Shown here: positions 42,024-53,347 of the stretch, piece by piece | Numbering within the stretch: position 1 is the stretch's first letter | Layout: every line of letters begins with the position of its first letter | Assembly (NCBI GenBank): GCA_051656785.1 | Contig: JBOFJK010000003.1 | Coordinates: 111,682 to 175,681, forward strand | Direction: 5' to 3' | From: UBA710 sp051656785 | GTDB taxonomy: Bacteria > Bacillota_I > Bacilli_A > Mycoplasmatales > Metamycoplasmataceae | Length of the DNA stretch: 64,000 bases | Notes under the pieces: model-generated | What the model was told of the DNA's origin: nothing | The model's input: only the letters and a program-made list of their open reading frames with translations | Database searches by the model: none | Made by a program: the position numbers and the translations under genes

Positions 42024-42896
42024 TTATTTAGTCATTTGTGATTTAACTTCAGAGGCAAAATCAACAATTTCTTTTGTGATCCCTTCTCCAACTTCAAAAC
42101 GAACCATTGCAATTTCATTAGCATTTTTTTCTAATAAGAATTTAGCAACTGTTTTTCCTGATTCAACAACATAGTCTTGCTCAGTTAATGTGTAATCTGA
42201 AAGCGCCTTCCTTAACATTCCCTTTAGAATATTTTCTCTAATGGCTTCAGGTTTTCCGACTAGTGCAGGAGAATCAGCAAATTCTTCTTTTAACTTATTA
42301 ATTCTTTCAGTAGGAACTGAAGCTTCATTTAAGAATTCAGGATTCATAGCAGTAATATGCATTGCAATTCCTTTTAAAGCATCATCATTTCCACCCTTAG
42401 CAACAAATAATGCTGCTTTTTGACCATCTGAGTGAGTGTAGTTACCAATTGAAACTCCATTATCCTTTGGAAACTTCATTGCTCTTCTAAATGATATTTT
42501 TTCTCCAATTGTTGAAGTTGCTAATGTTGCAAGATCTTCGACTGTTTGACCCTTGGCATTTTTTAATATTGCAGCTTCTTCATTAGTTTTGAAATCGTTA
42601 TCAATTAGAATTTGGCCAATTTCATGAACTAATGCAATGAACTTCTCATTTTTAGCAACAAAGTCTGTTTCAGAGTTAACTTCATAGATAACACCATATT
42701 TATCATTAACAACTGTTGCAACTAATCCTTCAGCAGCAATTCTTCCAGATTTTTTAACAGCTTTAGCAATACCATTTTCTTGTAATCACTTAATAGCTTC
42801 TTGAATGTTACCATTTGTTGCATCTAAAGCTTTTTTACAATCAACAAATCCGCTTCCTGTTAGCTCTCTTAATTCTTTAATTGGATTTCCAGACAT
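42024..42896 (-). CDS. tsf: Elongation factor Ts
   Basis: 290 residues. The N-terminal UBA-like domain IKELRELTGSGFVDCKKALD is followed by EAIKWLQENGIAKAVKKSGR (Trp from TGA), then the core EVNSETDFVAKNEKF that touches EF-Tu, and MHITAMNPEFL. It exchanges GDP on EF-Tu. The start overlaps the rpsB stop by 1 nt (TAATG), with GAAGGAGA as RBS. It ends at the palindromic terminator. Confidence 0.96.
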
Positions 42897-43891
42897 TAAA
42901 TTTCTCCTTCTTTATTATTTTTAGGTTTCTTAACTTCTTTAGATTCAGAACTTATAGTTTTATTTTTATCACTTGATTGCCTAGGACTTCAACCCTCTGG
43001 TCTTTCTCCTCTATTTTCTCAGGTTCTTTTTTTGTAATCTCCACCTTCAAAATTTCTATTTGAGTTTCTTGTAAATTGACGTTTTTCTTTATTTACATCA
43101 ACTGGTAAAACAATTTTATCATCTGGTTGATAAGCAAATTTAACTGTTCCATTTTTAGCTTCAACAATCGCGTCTGCTAAAATAGTGATAATTAAATTTA
43201 ATGATTTAATTGAATCATCATTTGCAGGAATTCCTAAATCTACTAATTCAGGATCACAGTCAGTATCAATAATTCCAATTATCTTAACATTCCTTTTTCT
43301 TGATTCTTTAATAGCAATTAGGTCATCCATTGGATCTGCAATTATCATAAACTGAGGAGTAGAATTCATGTTTCTAATTCCTTGTAAGTTTTTTTGTAAT
43401 TTTTCTAATTCCTTCTTTTTAAGAATTCCTTCTTTTTTAGTATAACCTTCAAAGTTTTTCTCTTCAAGTTTTTCTAAATCTTCCATGGCTCTAACACGTG
43501 AAAAGATAGTTTTGTTATTAGTTAGAGTCCCACCCAATCATCTTTCACTTACATAAGCAGAATTTGTTCTTAAAGCTTGTTCTTTAATAACTTCTTTTGC
43601 TTGTCTTTTAGTACCAACAAAAATAAATGTTGCCCCTTTTTGTGCAGCTTTATAAATTAGTTTATATGCCAATTCCAAAGATTTTTGTGTTTTAGATACA
43701 TCAATAATATGAGTGTTCATTTTTTGTGTATGGATGTATGGAGCCATTTTTGGATTTCACTGAGATTTTCTATGACCAAAATATGTTCCAGCTTCTAATA
43801 GTTTTTTTGTTGAAACAATTTCAGTCGCTTCATTAGAACTTAAACTTGGTTGTTCAAGAACTGCTTCATTTTTAATTTCGTCGTTTGACAT
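42896..43891 (-). CDS. rpsB: 30S ribosomal protein S2
   Basis: 331 residues, longer than the usual 250 or so because of an N-terminal acidic tail of about 25 residues and a C-terminal Arg/Lys/Asn-rich extension (KEKRQFTRNSNRNFEGGDYK). The core has LLEAGTYFGHRKSQWNPKM, FIFVGTKRQAKEVI, ERWLGGTLTNNKTI and IGIIDTDCDPELVDLGIPAN. Four TGA codons are Trp. AAAAGGG precedes the ATG. Between it and the ABC-gene terminator there is an AT-rich leader of some 120 nt. It is translationally coupled to tsf. Confidence 0.95.
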
Positions 43892-44052
43892 TTTTACCCT
43901 TTTAGTTTGTTATTTTCTTCCTAATACTTCAAGTCAACTAGCATCTTAAATAAGACACACCCAATTGAATCCATAATAGTGCATATTTTTTCATTTTTTA
44001 GTTACATGATTAAATACTAATAATAATCTTATCATATTAAATAATATTTATT

Positions 44053-44089
44053 AAAATAAAATCACTAATTCTACCTTAAAATTAGTGAT
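44053..44089 (-). terminator. Intrinsic terminator after the ABC fusion gene
   Basis: On the minus strand ATCACTAATT pairs with AATTAGTGAT over 10 bp around a 9-nt loop and is followed by TTTTATTTT. It lies 20 nt past the stop of the ABC gene and separates it from the rpsB promoter region. Confidence 0.75.
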
Positions 44090-44108
44090 TATTATTGGAT
44101 TATTTACT

Positions 44109-45836
44109 TTATAGATAGGATTCAAGAAATGTTTCTAAATCTTTATTATTAGCTAAGATATTTTCTTTTAAATCATCAACAACTAGTTTACCATTTTGTA
44201 AAACAATGATTCTTTCCGTTAGATAATCAACTTCAGCCATATCATGAGAAATAATTACAACAGTCATATTATTTTCCTTAGCAAATTGTTTAATAAATTT
44301 CTTGATACTTGTTCTAATTTTGATATCTAAACCAGTTGATAATTCATCTAAAATAACCAGTTTTGGTTTATGCATAATTGCAAGTAGTAAATTTAATCTT
44401 TGTTGCTGGCCACCTGAAAGCGAGTGGGCATTCTTTTTGTAAAATTTATTAATCCCAAATTTCTCAACAAGAGCATTCAATTCTTCATTAGTCATCTCAA
44501 CATTATATGCATCTTTTAAAAAGAGGACAATGTCTCGACATTTAAGGCCAACAGGATATGAAGAATCTTGGAATTGAATACCTAATGATTCTTGGAAAGT
44601 AACATTTGATTCATAGTTATATCTAAAATATCCAGAAGTAGGTTTATTTAAGCCAATTAGTTGTTCAATGAAAACTGTTTTACCTGCTCCATTTGATCCC
44701 AGAATAGCAACATTTTGTCCTGCTCTAAAATTAATACTAATATCTTCATTTGCATTAAATTCATTATTTTTATTTGAAAATGTTTTGTATATATTATGAG
44801 CTTCAATTAAAAATTCAGAATTTAAATTAGGTTCATGAATAGTTTTCTCTGCATTATTTTTAGCAAAACTAATTAAAGGTGAAAGAACTTTTCAATTCAT
44901 TTTGGTTGTTGAACGAGTGCTTCATGAGAATTTACCAAGGGCAAAGAAACCGAAAGTAAAGATAAATAAATAAGGCATAACATGATTTAGAATTTTATCA
45001 TATGTATCAAAAAGTTTTAGTGTATTTGGTTTTTTCCCAATTGAAAAAAGATTAAAAATTTCATAATCAGTATGAATATCTCAAATATTAGAATGATTAA
45101 TATTCATGAAATAACGAATATGTTCACCATCTTTCATGATTCCACCAAAACCATTAAAACTTTCATTCATTAAGGCTATTGGATATTTAAACGGAAGGAT
45201 ATAACTTGAATATTTAATTGCATCTATTGATGCTGACATTCCTGCAGGTAAGGCTGCTGGACCAACAAAGAATGCAATCATTAAAAGAGTAATTCCAATT
45301 CCTTGAATGAAAAGAGTTGAACGAGCAACACAAGCTAGAAAAATTCCAATAACCATTGTTAAAAATATTAATAGAAACATTGAGTAAATAAATGAAAGTC
45401 AATCTGCTCCACCCAACATTTCTAATCATGAAGCACCTACATAAGGAACACCTAGAATTGCTAATTGACCTTCCACTTGAGAACGATCTAAATATTCTGA
45501 AAACATCACAAATGAACAAAGGAATACTAATGCAATTGAAATGATCATTAACATTAAGTTGAAAATTATGATAACCACTAAAAATTTAGCCGGATTAATT
45601 GGTGTTGTTCCAATCCTTTTTAATAAGGTTGAATTTTTAAACTCAAAAATGCTTTGAGGCATAAAAACTAAACCAATTGTTAAAACACTAACTGCAGCTC
45701 CGCCCGGAAAATAAAACTCATGACCTAGTATTAATCCTAAAAAGTATAACATAATGATTGGTACTACAAAAGCAAATAAGGGTCCAATCATACCTTTTCA
45801 AAAATATTTGTTAACTAATTTAAAAACTGTAATCAT
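44109..45836 (-). CDS. ABC-2 permease fused to its ATP-binding domain
   Basis: 575 residues in one uninterrupted frame once TGA is Trp. The N-terminal half (about 1-310) has six hydrophobic segments of an ABC-2 exporter, such as FAFVVPIIMLYFLGLIL and FLLIFLTMVIGIFLACVA. The C-terminal part (about 345-575) is an ATPase with Walker A GSNGAGKT, signature LSGGQQQRLNL, Walker B LVILDELSTGLD and switch VIISHD. Drug or peptide export is typical of the family. Permease-first fusion is unusual for ABC-2 systems, where the two parts are normally separate. An AT-rich 370-nt gap without a recognisable gene follows upstream, up to 46207. Confidence 0.88.
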
Positions 45837-46207
45837 ATTCACCTTCATTTATAAGTTAATTTAAAAATTTTGTAATTTTATTGATGTATAGTAATTATAT
45901 ATAATTTTATTTTTTTCCTATTATTTTATTAATGGCAATGATGTAGATCTAGTGCATGGTTTTTCTTAAACTCCATGAATTGTAACTAATATTGACTCCT
46001 CCTTTAAATGAATTACTAGAAAAGATAAGCTTAACTAATGCATTTGTGTACAAAATAATCTAAAACAGGGAATTGAAGGAAGTGTAGCAATGCAATTTAT
46101 GTATGAAAAATTGAAATAATCTTAATGTATAAAGAGCACAAAATATAAAAAGTAATTGCAAAAATTCTTATTGATTACCCTTGTATTAATCTAAACATTT
46201 AGTGTTT
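45837..46207. other. 371-nt gene-free AT-rich stretch
   Basis: No convincing ORF on either strand. It should hold the promoter of the ABC fusion gene near 45840-45910. A short stretch near 45975-46010 faintly resembles the tail of the small membrane gene at 46208 but is too short to call. Confidence 0.5.
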
Positions 46208-46528
46208 CTATGTTGTTTCAAACGATGAAGCACTTCCATGTTCAGCAATAGACATCATTTTACTAGCAAAAATTAAACAACCAATATTTCCAAGTAATAG
46301 TAATGATAATAAACCTCATAACAATTTATCATCATTTAATTCTTTGTTTCTAAAATCAGTTGATAATATGATTATTGAATCTACCAATGAAATAATTAAA
46401 GATGGTATTATTCCAATAATTGTAAATCATAAAACAATACCAACAATATTTCTTGTTCTCATCGATTTTCCTCTTAGATATAAATCTTCTCTAAGTACTG
46501 CATTATCTATAAAGTGTATTTTATCCAT
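46208..46528 (-). CDS. Small two-helix membrane protein (106 aa)
   Basis: Visible only with TGA as Trp. It starts MDKIHFIDNAVLREDLYLRG, has TM1 NIVGIVLWFTIIGIIPSLII, a soluble DSIIILSTDFRNKELNDDK, TM2 LLWGLLSLLLLGNIGCLIFA and a short tail AEHGSASSFETT. GAGG lies upstream of the ATG. A decayed second copy sits directly upstream at 46731-46968, so the family is duplicated here. No known domain. Confidence 0.65.
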
Positions 46529-46601
46529 AGTTTAAACCTCAATTAATAATAATATTAACACATTATGATTAGTTTTCTAAATTTTATAATGATATATATA
46601 T

Positions 46602-46633
46602 AAAAATAAGAACTTGAACCTGTTCTTATTTTT
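46602..46633. terminator. Bidirectional intrinsic terminator
   Basis: AAAAATAAGAAC and GTTCTTATTTTT pair over 12 bp with an 8-nt loop, with T runs on both strands. It lies between the intact small membrane gene and its decayed copy. Confidence 0.75.
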
Positions 46634-46730
46634 TTTATGTATTTTAACAATGAAACAACTAGTTATTTGTGAGACAAGACTTTAAATCAAATGGAAGTAA
46701 TATCTTAATATTGAAACTAAATCATATTAA

Positions 46731-46968
46731 CTAATAATCCATGTCTTGTTACTATAATCATTTTATTAGCAAAGATTAAATTTTAGAAGAGATAGCACTA
46801 ATAAACTTCAAAATAACTTTTCATTATTTAATTCTTTAAAGAGAGTTTAGAGAAAAAGAATAAACAAATTTATGAAATAATATTCACCACTTATTACCTG
46901 CCTTTGAAAAACAAATAGACTCTAAAAGTTATATTCATCATATTTTTTACAAAATGTATTTTATTCAT
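46731..46968 (-). pseudogene. Decayed paralogue of the small membrane gene at 46208
   Basis: Starts MNKIHFVKNM with GAGGTG upstream, like MDKIHFIDNA of the intact copy. After about 24 residues the frame stops. Further along the same strand, in another frame, are ELNNEKLFWSLLVLSLL (compare ELNDDKLLWGLLSLLLL) and DNA matching the segment encoding CLIFASKMM, followed by a CATGG-type end. Several indels separate the pieces. It is a dead duplicate. Confidence 0.65.
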
Positions 46969-47044
46969 AATGACACCTCTTTTAATTATTTATTTCCATT
47001 AACTATATTTTAGCACTATTTAAACTTCATATATATTTTTTGAG

Positions 47045-48202
47045 CTATTTATTAATTTTATAATTACTTCAATATTTATAATTTTCTTTAATAAACTTTA
47101 TTGTTTTTAAAGGAAGTTTATTAATATCTAAAAAGTCTTTTTGCTCATCACCATTGTTTCATATTATGTTTCCATGCATATCAAATGTTATTAGGTTTCG
47201 ATCAAATAACTTGTGATGATTCGAATCTATTCTTAGAACATTGTAGGGACTTATAGCTTTTAATAAAGATTCTTTTGTATTTAAATCAACTAATTTAGCA
47301 AAATTTATAATATGAGCATTTTCAATAATTGCTGAATGCAATTTTTCTTTGGTTGCACAAAAAGGAATATTTTTTTTATCTAACTCTCTTTTTACTCCTG
47401 AACAGAATAAATTCCTAAGTGTTCTTTTGTGAGTTTTAAAATCATTATTCTTAATAAATCCATTTAAATGTGAATCGATATATAATTTAATTTTTTTATT
47501 CAAGTTTTTAGGATAAACTCAATTATTAAGATTATTTTTGTCATAAAAGTCATCTATTTTCAAATCATTTACATATTCTTCAATATCTATTGACTTATCA
47601 TTAAAGTATCAAACATTATATTTTTCAAATATTTCTTTAAATGATTCATTATTATTTATAAGATCTTTTAAAGAAATTATCCGATTAATTTTGTAGTCTT
47701 TGGTTTGTTTTCCCCATAATTCTTTCATTGGATTTGAAAAATTACAATCAACATATCCCTCTTCCATTGACACAAGTGGCGAAGCTTTTGAATTAGTTTT
47801 AGCGCCACTTATATTTGAACCTGATAAATATGAAAATTGTTCTTTAACAGTTGTAAGTTCTAACTTTAGATAATCATTAATTAATAAAATTTCTGCTTTT
47901 GTTAAATCACTATATTTTGGCTTGCCTAATATATCCATTGGATTGTGTTTAGTAATTGGATCAAAAATATTATCTCTAAAATTTTTTGCCCTATGTTTTT
48001 CATAATATTTAGTTGGTTTAACCATATTTGCATCAGTTAGACGATAATTAGCATTTTCCAACTCCAAATATTCATGAATTACTTTATTATTTTTAAAATC
48101 ATAAACATAATTTGCAAATCCAGTCATTCTTAATTTATTATCAATTCGTTTTATTGCACCCTTTGTAGCAAAAGGTATTCTTATCAAATAACAATTTTTC
48201 AT
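47045..48202 (-). CDS. HNH-type restriction endonuclease, partner of the poly-C methyltransferase
   Basis: 385 residues, joined through TGA codons at two sites. The N-terminus MKNCYLIRIPFATKGAIKR is unassigned. The C-terminal part has an HNH pattern: FCSGVKRELDKKNIPFC, ENAHIINFAKLVDLN and RIDSNHHKLFDRNLITFDMH, where the NAHI...N...HxxFDR-ITFD residues coordinate the metal. It overlaps the methyltransferase stop by one base (TAATG), so the two are coupled as a type II restriction-modification unit. The cut site is unknown. It ends facing a gene-poor stretch. Confidence 0.8.
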
Positions 48203-49431
48203 TAGAACTTTAGCCCCCTAAATATTTCCTCAAGTATATTTACTACAATTGAATTACCAGCTAAATATATTTGTTTATTTGGTTTTACTAATCCAGTTTT
48301 AACAACCTTATTAAAATCTTGATTAGTAAAACCCATATATTTAAATGCTTCTCTTGGAGTCATGGTTCTTATTTTATCTTTTCCATAATATAGTTTAATT
48401 CTAGAAAGTGCTCCAGATGCTGTTAGTGTTGGTCCATTATAGTTAATATCAAAAACCATATTCTCACTTGAAAAATTTGTATACTCTTGTAAAACATATT
48501 TTTTAATATCTTTATTTTTAGTTGAAGGTTCTAATAAGGCATATTGATTAAATTTATCCTCAAAAGAAATATTCTTTTCTAATTCTAAGATATTTTTAAT
48601 TGGAATCATTTTTTTATTAGTTTTAGGATCACTAAATTCAAAATTAACTTTTTCTTTATGGGATTTAAGCACAGAAAGTACAAAAACTCTTTCTCTCGCT
48701 TGAGCCATACCAAAGTCTTTAGAATTAAGAATATATTGTTTAGATTCATAGCCAAGTTTATTTAATCTATCTAATCACTTCCTATATTCCCCATAGTGAT
48801 TCTTATTAATCATTGCTTTAACATTTTCCAATAATAAATACTTAGGCATTTCATCTTTACTAAAAGATTCATTAGCTTCAAAAAGAATTCGATCAATTTC
48901 TCATAATAAACCAGAACGAGTATTAGATTTTTTGTGCATACCTTTTCCTAAACCTTGACCCGAAAGATCTTGACATGGAAATGAATAAGTGAAGATATCA
49001 ATATTTTTAGGTAAATCTTTTGCACTTACTCTTGTAATATCAAAAAGATTTTTAGAAACTTCTTTGGATTGTTGTAAATAATAAGCAATTTCCTTATTTG
49101 CATAAAGCTTTTTCTTACTTTCAATAGATAAAGGTTTTTTTGAATCTAGGCTTATATTTATATCATTAATAAATCAATTGGAAAAATCAGTTTGTGGACC
49201 GACTCCTTTCAGGGGGGGGGGGGGGGTAGTAGAACCATGTATTGCCTCATAAGCAATAATGGCATCTACAAACCATTCAACAATACCCACAACTTTAACA
49301 TCTCAGTTCATTGAAGAAGAAATATTCTTAAGCGCTTTATACTGAGATCCAATCCCTGCAAATGCTTCAAATAAATTAATTTCTTTAATGTTATTTTTTT
49401 TCTGATATATATTCGATGGTTTTGACTTCAT
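48202..49431 (-). CDS. DNA (cytosine-5) methyltransferase with in-frame poly-C tract
   Basis: 409 residues. Motif I is FEAFAGIGSQYKAL, motif IV SFPCQDLSGQG (catalytic Cys), motif VI LLLENVKAM, motif VIII MAQARERVFVL, and motif X LAGNSIVVNILEEIF. Five TGA codons are Trp. Between motifs I and IV (codons about 68-73) the coding strand has 15 consecutive C (49226-49212), giving TPPPPL. With 15 C the frame is intact from ATG 49431 to the TAATG junction with the HNH gene; a change of one base would truncate it near residue 75. This is the architecture of a phase-variable type II system, presently ON. The recognition sequence is unknown. Confidence 0.9.
49212..49226 (-). repeat. 15-nt poly-C (poly-G on plus) contingency tract
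   Basis: Fifteen G on the plus strand inside the methyltransferase frame. Apart from the terminator C6/G6 blocks and one G7 run, no other GC homopolymer of note occurs in the window. Such tracts slip during replication and switch genes on and off. Confidence 0.9.
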
Positions 49432-49604
49432 TATTTATAAATTTTAACGCGTATTTTTTGTATACTCATCGTTTGTTTAAATAGTTTTATATGCTAATAC
49501 ATAAATATTAAAAATAGTTTATTTTTAGAAGTAAAGAATCAAAATTTATTAAAAATTTTGAATTGTGCGATAATTAATGAAAGTGAACAAAATGTGGAGA
49601 AAAT

Positions 49605-51323
49605 ATGAATGATTTAAATAAGGATATGAATAAAAGAATTGAGAATACTCAAACTAAATGTATAATACTATTAGAAGATATTAAAAATAAAAGAGTTTCT
49701 GTACCAAACTTTCAAAGAGATTATGTTTGAAACAAATTGAAAATTGTAGAATTTTTGAATTCACAACTAAATAAGGAACCCTTTGGAACCATTATATTGT
49801 GATATCCTGTTAAAAAACTTGAAGGTATCGAAACAAAAAATGAGTTTACTAAGATCCTTTCAAGAGGTTCAAGAAATAATAATGATAATGGACATTTAAT
49901 AGATGGCCAACAAAGAACAACTTCCTTATTAATAATTCTATACTCCTTACAATTGCAAGAAGAATTCAGAAAATTAGATAAGGATTATAGACCTAGAGGG
50001 TGAAATTTTGGATTATTAATTAATTTCGATTATATTGAAAGAAAATTTACATTAGATAAAACAATTAAAAGTACACTAGCCCTATCTGATATTTTTGGGG
50101 AATATATTTATAATGATGAAATTAGGGGTATTTTGAAAGAAAATGATCCCACTTTAAGTAATGATGAATTATGAAAATATGTAAATCACATTGTTATGGC
50201 AAGAGATACCATCAGAAATATGGATATTTCAGTAATAAAATTAATTAATCATTCATTAGATGAAGTTATTGATATTTTTTCAAACATTAATACAAAAGGG
50301 ACAAAGTTATCTAATTTTGATTTAGTTCATGCAAAATGATCCAATTTATATGATCCAATTGAAAATAAAAAGTTTGATTTTGGTAAGCGTTTAGCTAAAT
50401 TATTAGACTCATTTGATAGTGGTTATGAAAAATTAGATAAAGAAGTTTTTATTGATTCATTATATTTACATATTGATGATGAACCTAAATATAGTTCTGA
50501 AGATAAAATAAGTTTCGTAATAAATCCTGATAATACAGATCAACTTATCAAGAAATTTGATGAAACTATTGATGCATTTAAATTAACTTTCAAATTTTTA
50601 AAAGGAATCGGAATGAGTTATAAATTTATCCCTTCTAAAATTTTTTTTAAATGATTGTCATACTTCTATCTAAAAACAAATAATAAAGCGAGTTCAGGAG
50701 TTGAGGCTGATATTATTAGATACTATATTAAATTGGCAAGTATTAATGAAAGATATGGTTCTTCCTCAAATGAAAAACTAAAAAAAGATATAGAATTTGT
50801 AAATGATGTACTTCTGAGCAAAGATATAAGGAGGCAATGAGAAATTTGAAAGAGCAAAACAAAAAATAAATATTTCGAAAAAACAGCATTAACAAATAAT
50901 GTTTTAGAAAATATTACATATAAAACTAGTTCTATGATTGCTAATTACATTAGATATATATTGGTGTCATCAACAAAATCATTTTTCAAGGGTGAAGTAC
51001 TTTCAAATATTAACAATGTAGACATGCATCACATCTTTCCTAAAAATTCTGATGTTATAAAAGAAAACATAAAATATAAAGAACTTGTAGAAAGTATTGT
51101 AAATACTACACCACTTTCTTCAGATGAAAATAAACATATTGGTAACAACAATCCCTCTAAATACATAAATAAATTAGAAAATAAAGCAACTTGAAATTTT
51201 GACCAAATATTAAAAGAACATGGAATAAATAAAGATCACTTGGCAAAAGATGATTTCAAAAAATTCTTTGAAGAGAGAAGTAAATTCATACTTAATAAAG
51301 TTAATGATGAATATAATTTCTAA
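49605..51323 (+). CDS. DUF262 + HNH (GmrSD-like type IV restriction) protein, copy 1
   Basis: 572 residues across eight TGA codons. The N-terminal DUF262 (ParB/Srx-like NTPase) motifs are SVPNFQRDYVWNKLK and LIDGQQRTTSLLIILY, with FSNINTKGTKLSNFDLVHAK. The C-terminal nuclease part has VDMHHIFPKNSDVI, the HNH/DUF1524-type HHxxP motif. GGAGA lies before the ATG. GmrSD/SspE proteins cut modified or unmodified phage DNA in an NTP-dependent way. It is divergent from the methyltransferase; the 173-nt gap must hold both promoters. Confidence 0.85.
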
Positions 51324-51355
51324 TTTATGTAATTAAAAATTCATACCTTATAAAA

Positions 51356-51721
51356 CTAGAATTTTTTCAATAATTCAATATCTCAATCAATTATCATGGG
51401 TTTATGAGATACCTCATGGAAGGCACCATTATAAAACATTTTTGCAGGATTATTTATTCATTTAGATGGAAGAGAACTTGTAAAATCATCTTTTCTTCTC
51501 ATGAATATTATTTTCTTTTTTAAAGCTATGGCTTGTTTAACCTCTCACTCAACTCATCCACTTGAATGAGTGTCTTTACCTACTATACATAGAAAAATGC
51601 TTGAACTAATAATTTTATTCTTAAGCTCTTTATATTTTTCATCAAAATTAATTGTTATGGTTTCATTATTAACAGAAATAGTTTTTGGACCAAAAGGCAT
51701 TATAAAAAGAATTTGCTTCAT
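51356..51721 (-). CDS. Short TIR-like (DUF1863/MTH538, ThsB-type) protein
   Basis: 121 residues. The core FLCIVGKDTHSSGWVEWEVK and AIALKKKIIFMR match the TIR-like DUF1863 fold found in Thoeris ThsB, with the conserved Trp-Val-x-Trp-Glu. The N-terminus MKQILFIMPFGPKTISVNNE is shorter than in ordinary members, which have about 40 more residues before this strand, so the first beta-alpha unit may be reduced. Five TGA codons are Trp. The start is fixed by an extended TGATATAAT box 6 nt upstream. It follows the Gabija pair on the same strand; functional coupling with it is inference. Confidence 0.7.
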
Positions 51722-51727
51722 TTATAA

Positions 51728-51733
51728 ATTATA
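51728..51733 (-). promoter_or_regulatory. Extended -10 box of the TIR-like gene, leaderless
   Basis: The minus strand reads TGATATAAT, then six nt, then ATG at 51721. The TIR-like gene can therefore be expressed apart from gajB. Confidence 0.6.
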
Positions 51734-51790
51734 TCATTAATTTATAAATCATTAATTATATGAAAATAAGGCTAATAATTGATTCAAAAA

Positions 51791-53341
51791 CTACTTTTTT
51801 TCTTTAATTTTTATATAATTTTTATATTCTTCAAGCAAACTTACAATTGCCTGTTTTTTTGTTTTGATATATAAATTTTCCTGAGCTCTTGTAAATGCAA
51901 CATAATATTTTGATTTATCTGATTCCTTCAATTCATATTTATAATGTATATCATTATCAATATGATAGACTAATACACTTTTAGCCTCCAATCCTTTTGA
52001 AGCATGAATAGTCATTATCCTATTTTTATTTTTAAACATTATGTATTTGTTTGCATATTCTTGCTTAATCAATAATCCAGATAAGTATTGTAGAAGTTCA
52101 TTACTTAATTCATTTTCTAAAAATTTACTAATATTCTTTATATACTCTATCGGAGTGACATTAATGTTCTTTAGAATAGTAATTTGATTTTTAGTTAGTC
52201 TCTTTTCTTTTCTGTGCATCAAGATTCAAGATTTGTATTCACTAAATTTATAAATGAAACTAGGAATTTTATTATTAAAATTATAATAGAATCTTAAAAT
52301 CTCTTCGATAAAGTCTTGTCATTCTGTAAAATTTGTAAAATCTATGTCATTAACTAATATTAATTCATGATCCACATCTTTAATTTTTTCATATGCTTCT
52401 TTTATAGCCTCTTTAGTATCGCATAATATCAAATAATTTCCTTGGGAGGCAATATCATTAATTAATTCTACATTGATATCTGTGATAGAACGAACTCTTT
52501 CTTCAGGGTTTTGAAGTTCAATATCTTCTATTCCAATGAATTTATTAGCAAAATATATTATATTTTCATTACATCTGATATTATTTTTTATTCTAAAATG
52601 ATCATAGTTTGGATTATTTATCAAGTTGGAGAACATTGTTCTTGAAGCTCCTCTCCACTCATAAAGAATTTGATTTTCATCCCCAACCATAAAGATAGAT
52701 AAGTCGCATAATTCTGAGAGTTTCTCAATAAATTTATATTGATATTTATTTAAATCCTGTGCTTCATCTACATAAATAGCATCATATTTTGCAGCAAGAA
52801 ATAATCTTAATGTCTTCAAATCCTGAATCATTTGGATGGCATATAAATAAGTAGGAAACAAGAAATAATAATTATTATTTTTCATTTCATCGAATCATTT
52901 TTCTTTACAATACTCTTGGGTTGACTTATCATTTTTTTCACTTAGATCACACTTTGTTCACTCTGAATTTCTTTTAGGAATAATTTTAACCATATTTTCT
53001 GATGAGATTTTAATATTTCATTTAGATAATCACCTATTCTTAAAAGAATTTATAATATCATAAACAAAAGAGTCCAGAGTTTTAATTTGAACTTTGTCAG
53101 TATTAATTTTCAGACTCTCAACACTTAATCTTAAATCATTGGCAGAATTGTTTGTGAATGAGCAAATAATTGTGGTTTTTGCAAAATCATTATTATTATT
53201 ATTATATTTTGCCTTTACTCTTTCGATTATTGTATGAGTTTTTCCACTTCCCGGTCCTGCTGATACTATAATTTTATTGGAATTAGACATAATTATGGGT
53301 TCTTGTTCTTTATTCAATAAATCTATAACATTATTATTCAT
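51791..53341 (-). CDS. gajB: GajB-like UvrD/PcrA-family helicase (Gabija)
   Basis: 516 residues, intact through about nine TGA codons. Superfamily 1 motifs in order: Walker A VSAGPGSGKTHTIIERV, Ia CSFTNNSANDL, II AIYVDEAQDLNKYQYKF, III MVGDENQILYEWRGA, IV IRCNENI, V MTIHASKGLEAKSVLVYHID, VI KYYVAFTRAQENLYI. It lies 6 nt downstream of the OLD-type ATPase-TOPRIM gene, the gene order and partner that define Gabija. In known systems GajB is activated by phage replication products and depletes NTPs or works with the GajA nuclease. The size matches GajB (about 500 residues). Confidence 0.85.
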
Positions 53342-53347
53342 GATTTT

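Noticed and set aside
43892..44050. Dedicated regulatory RNA in the rpsB leader
   Set aside because: The leader is some 120 nt, longer than for most genes here, but I could not find a conserved motif or a convincing helix set.
45975..46010. Possible third remnant of the small membrane gene
   Set aside because: Similarity covers only about 25 bases with mismatches and no ordered protein-level match.
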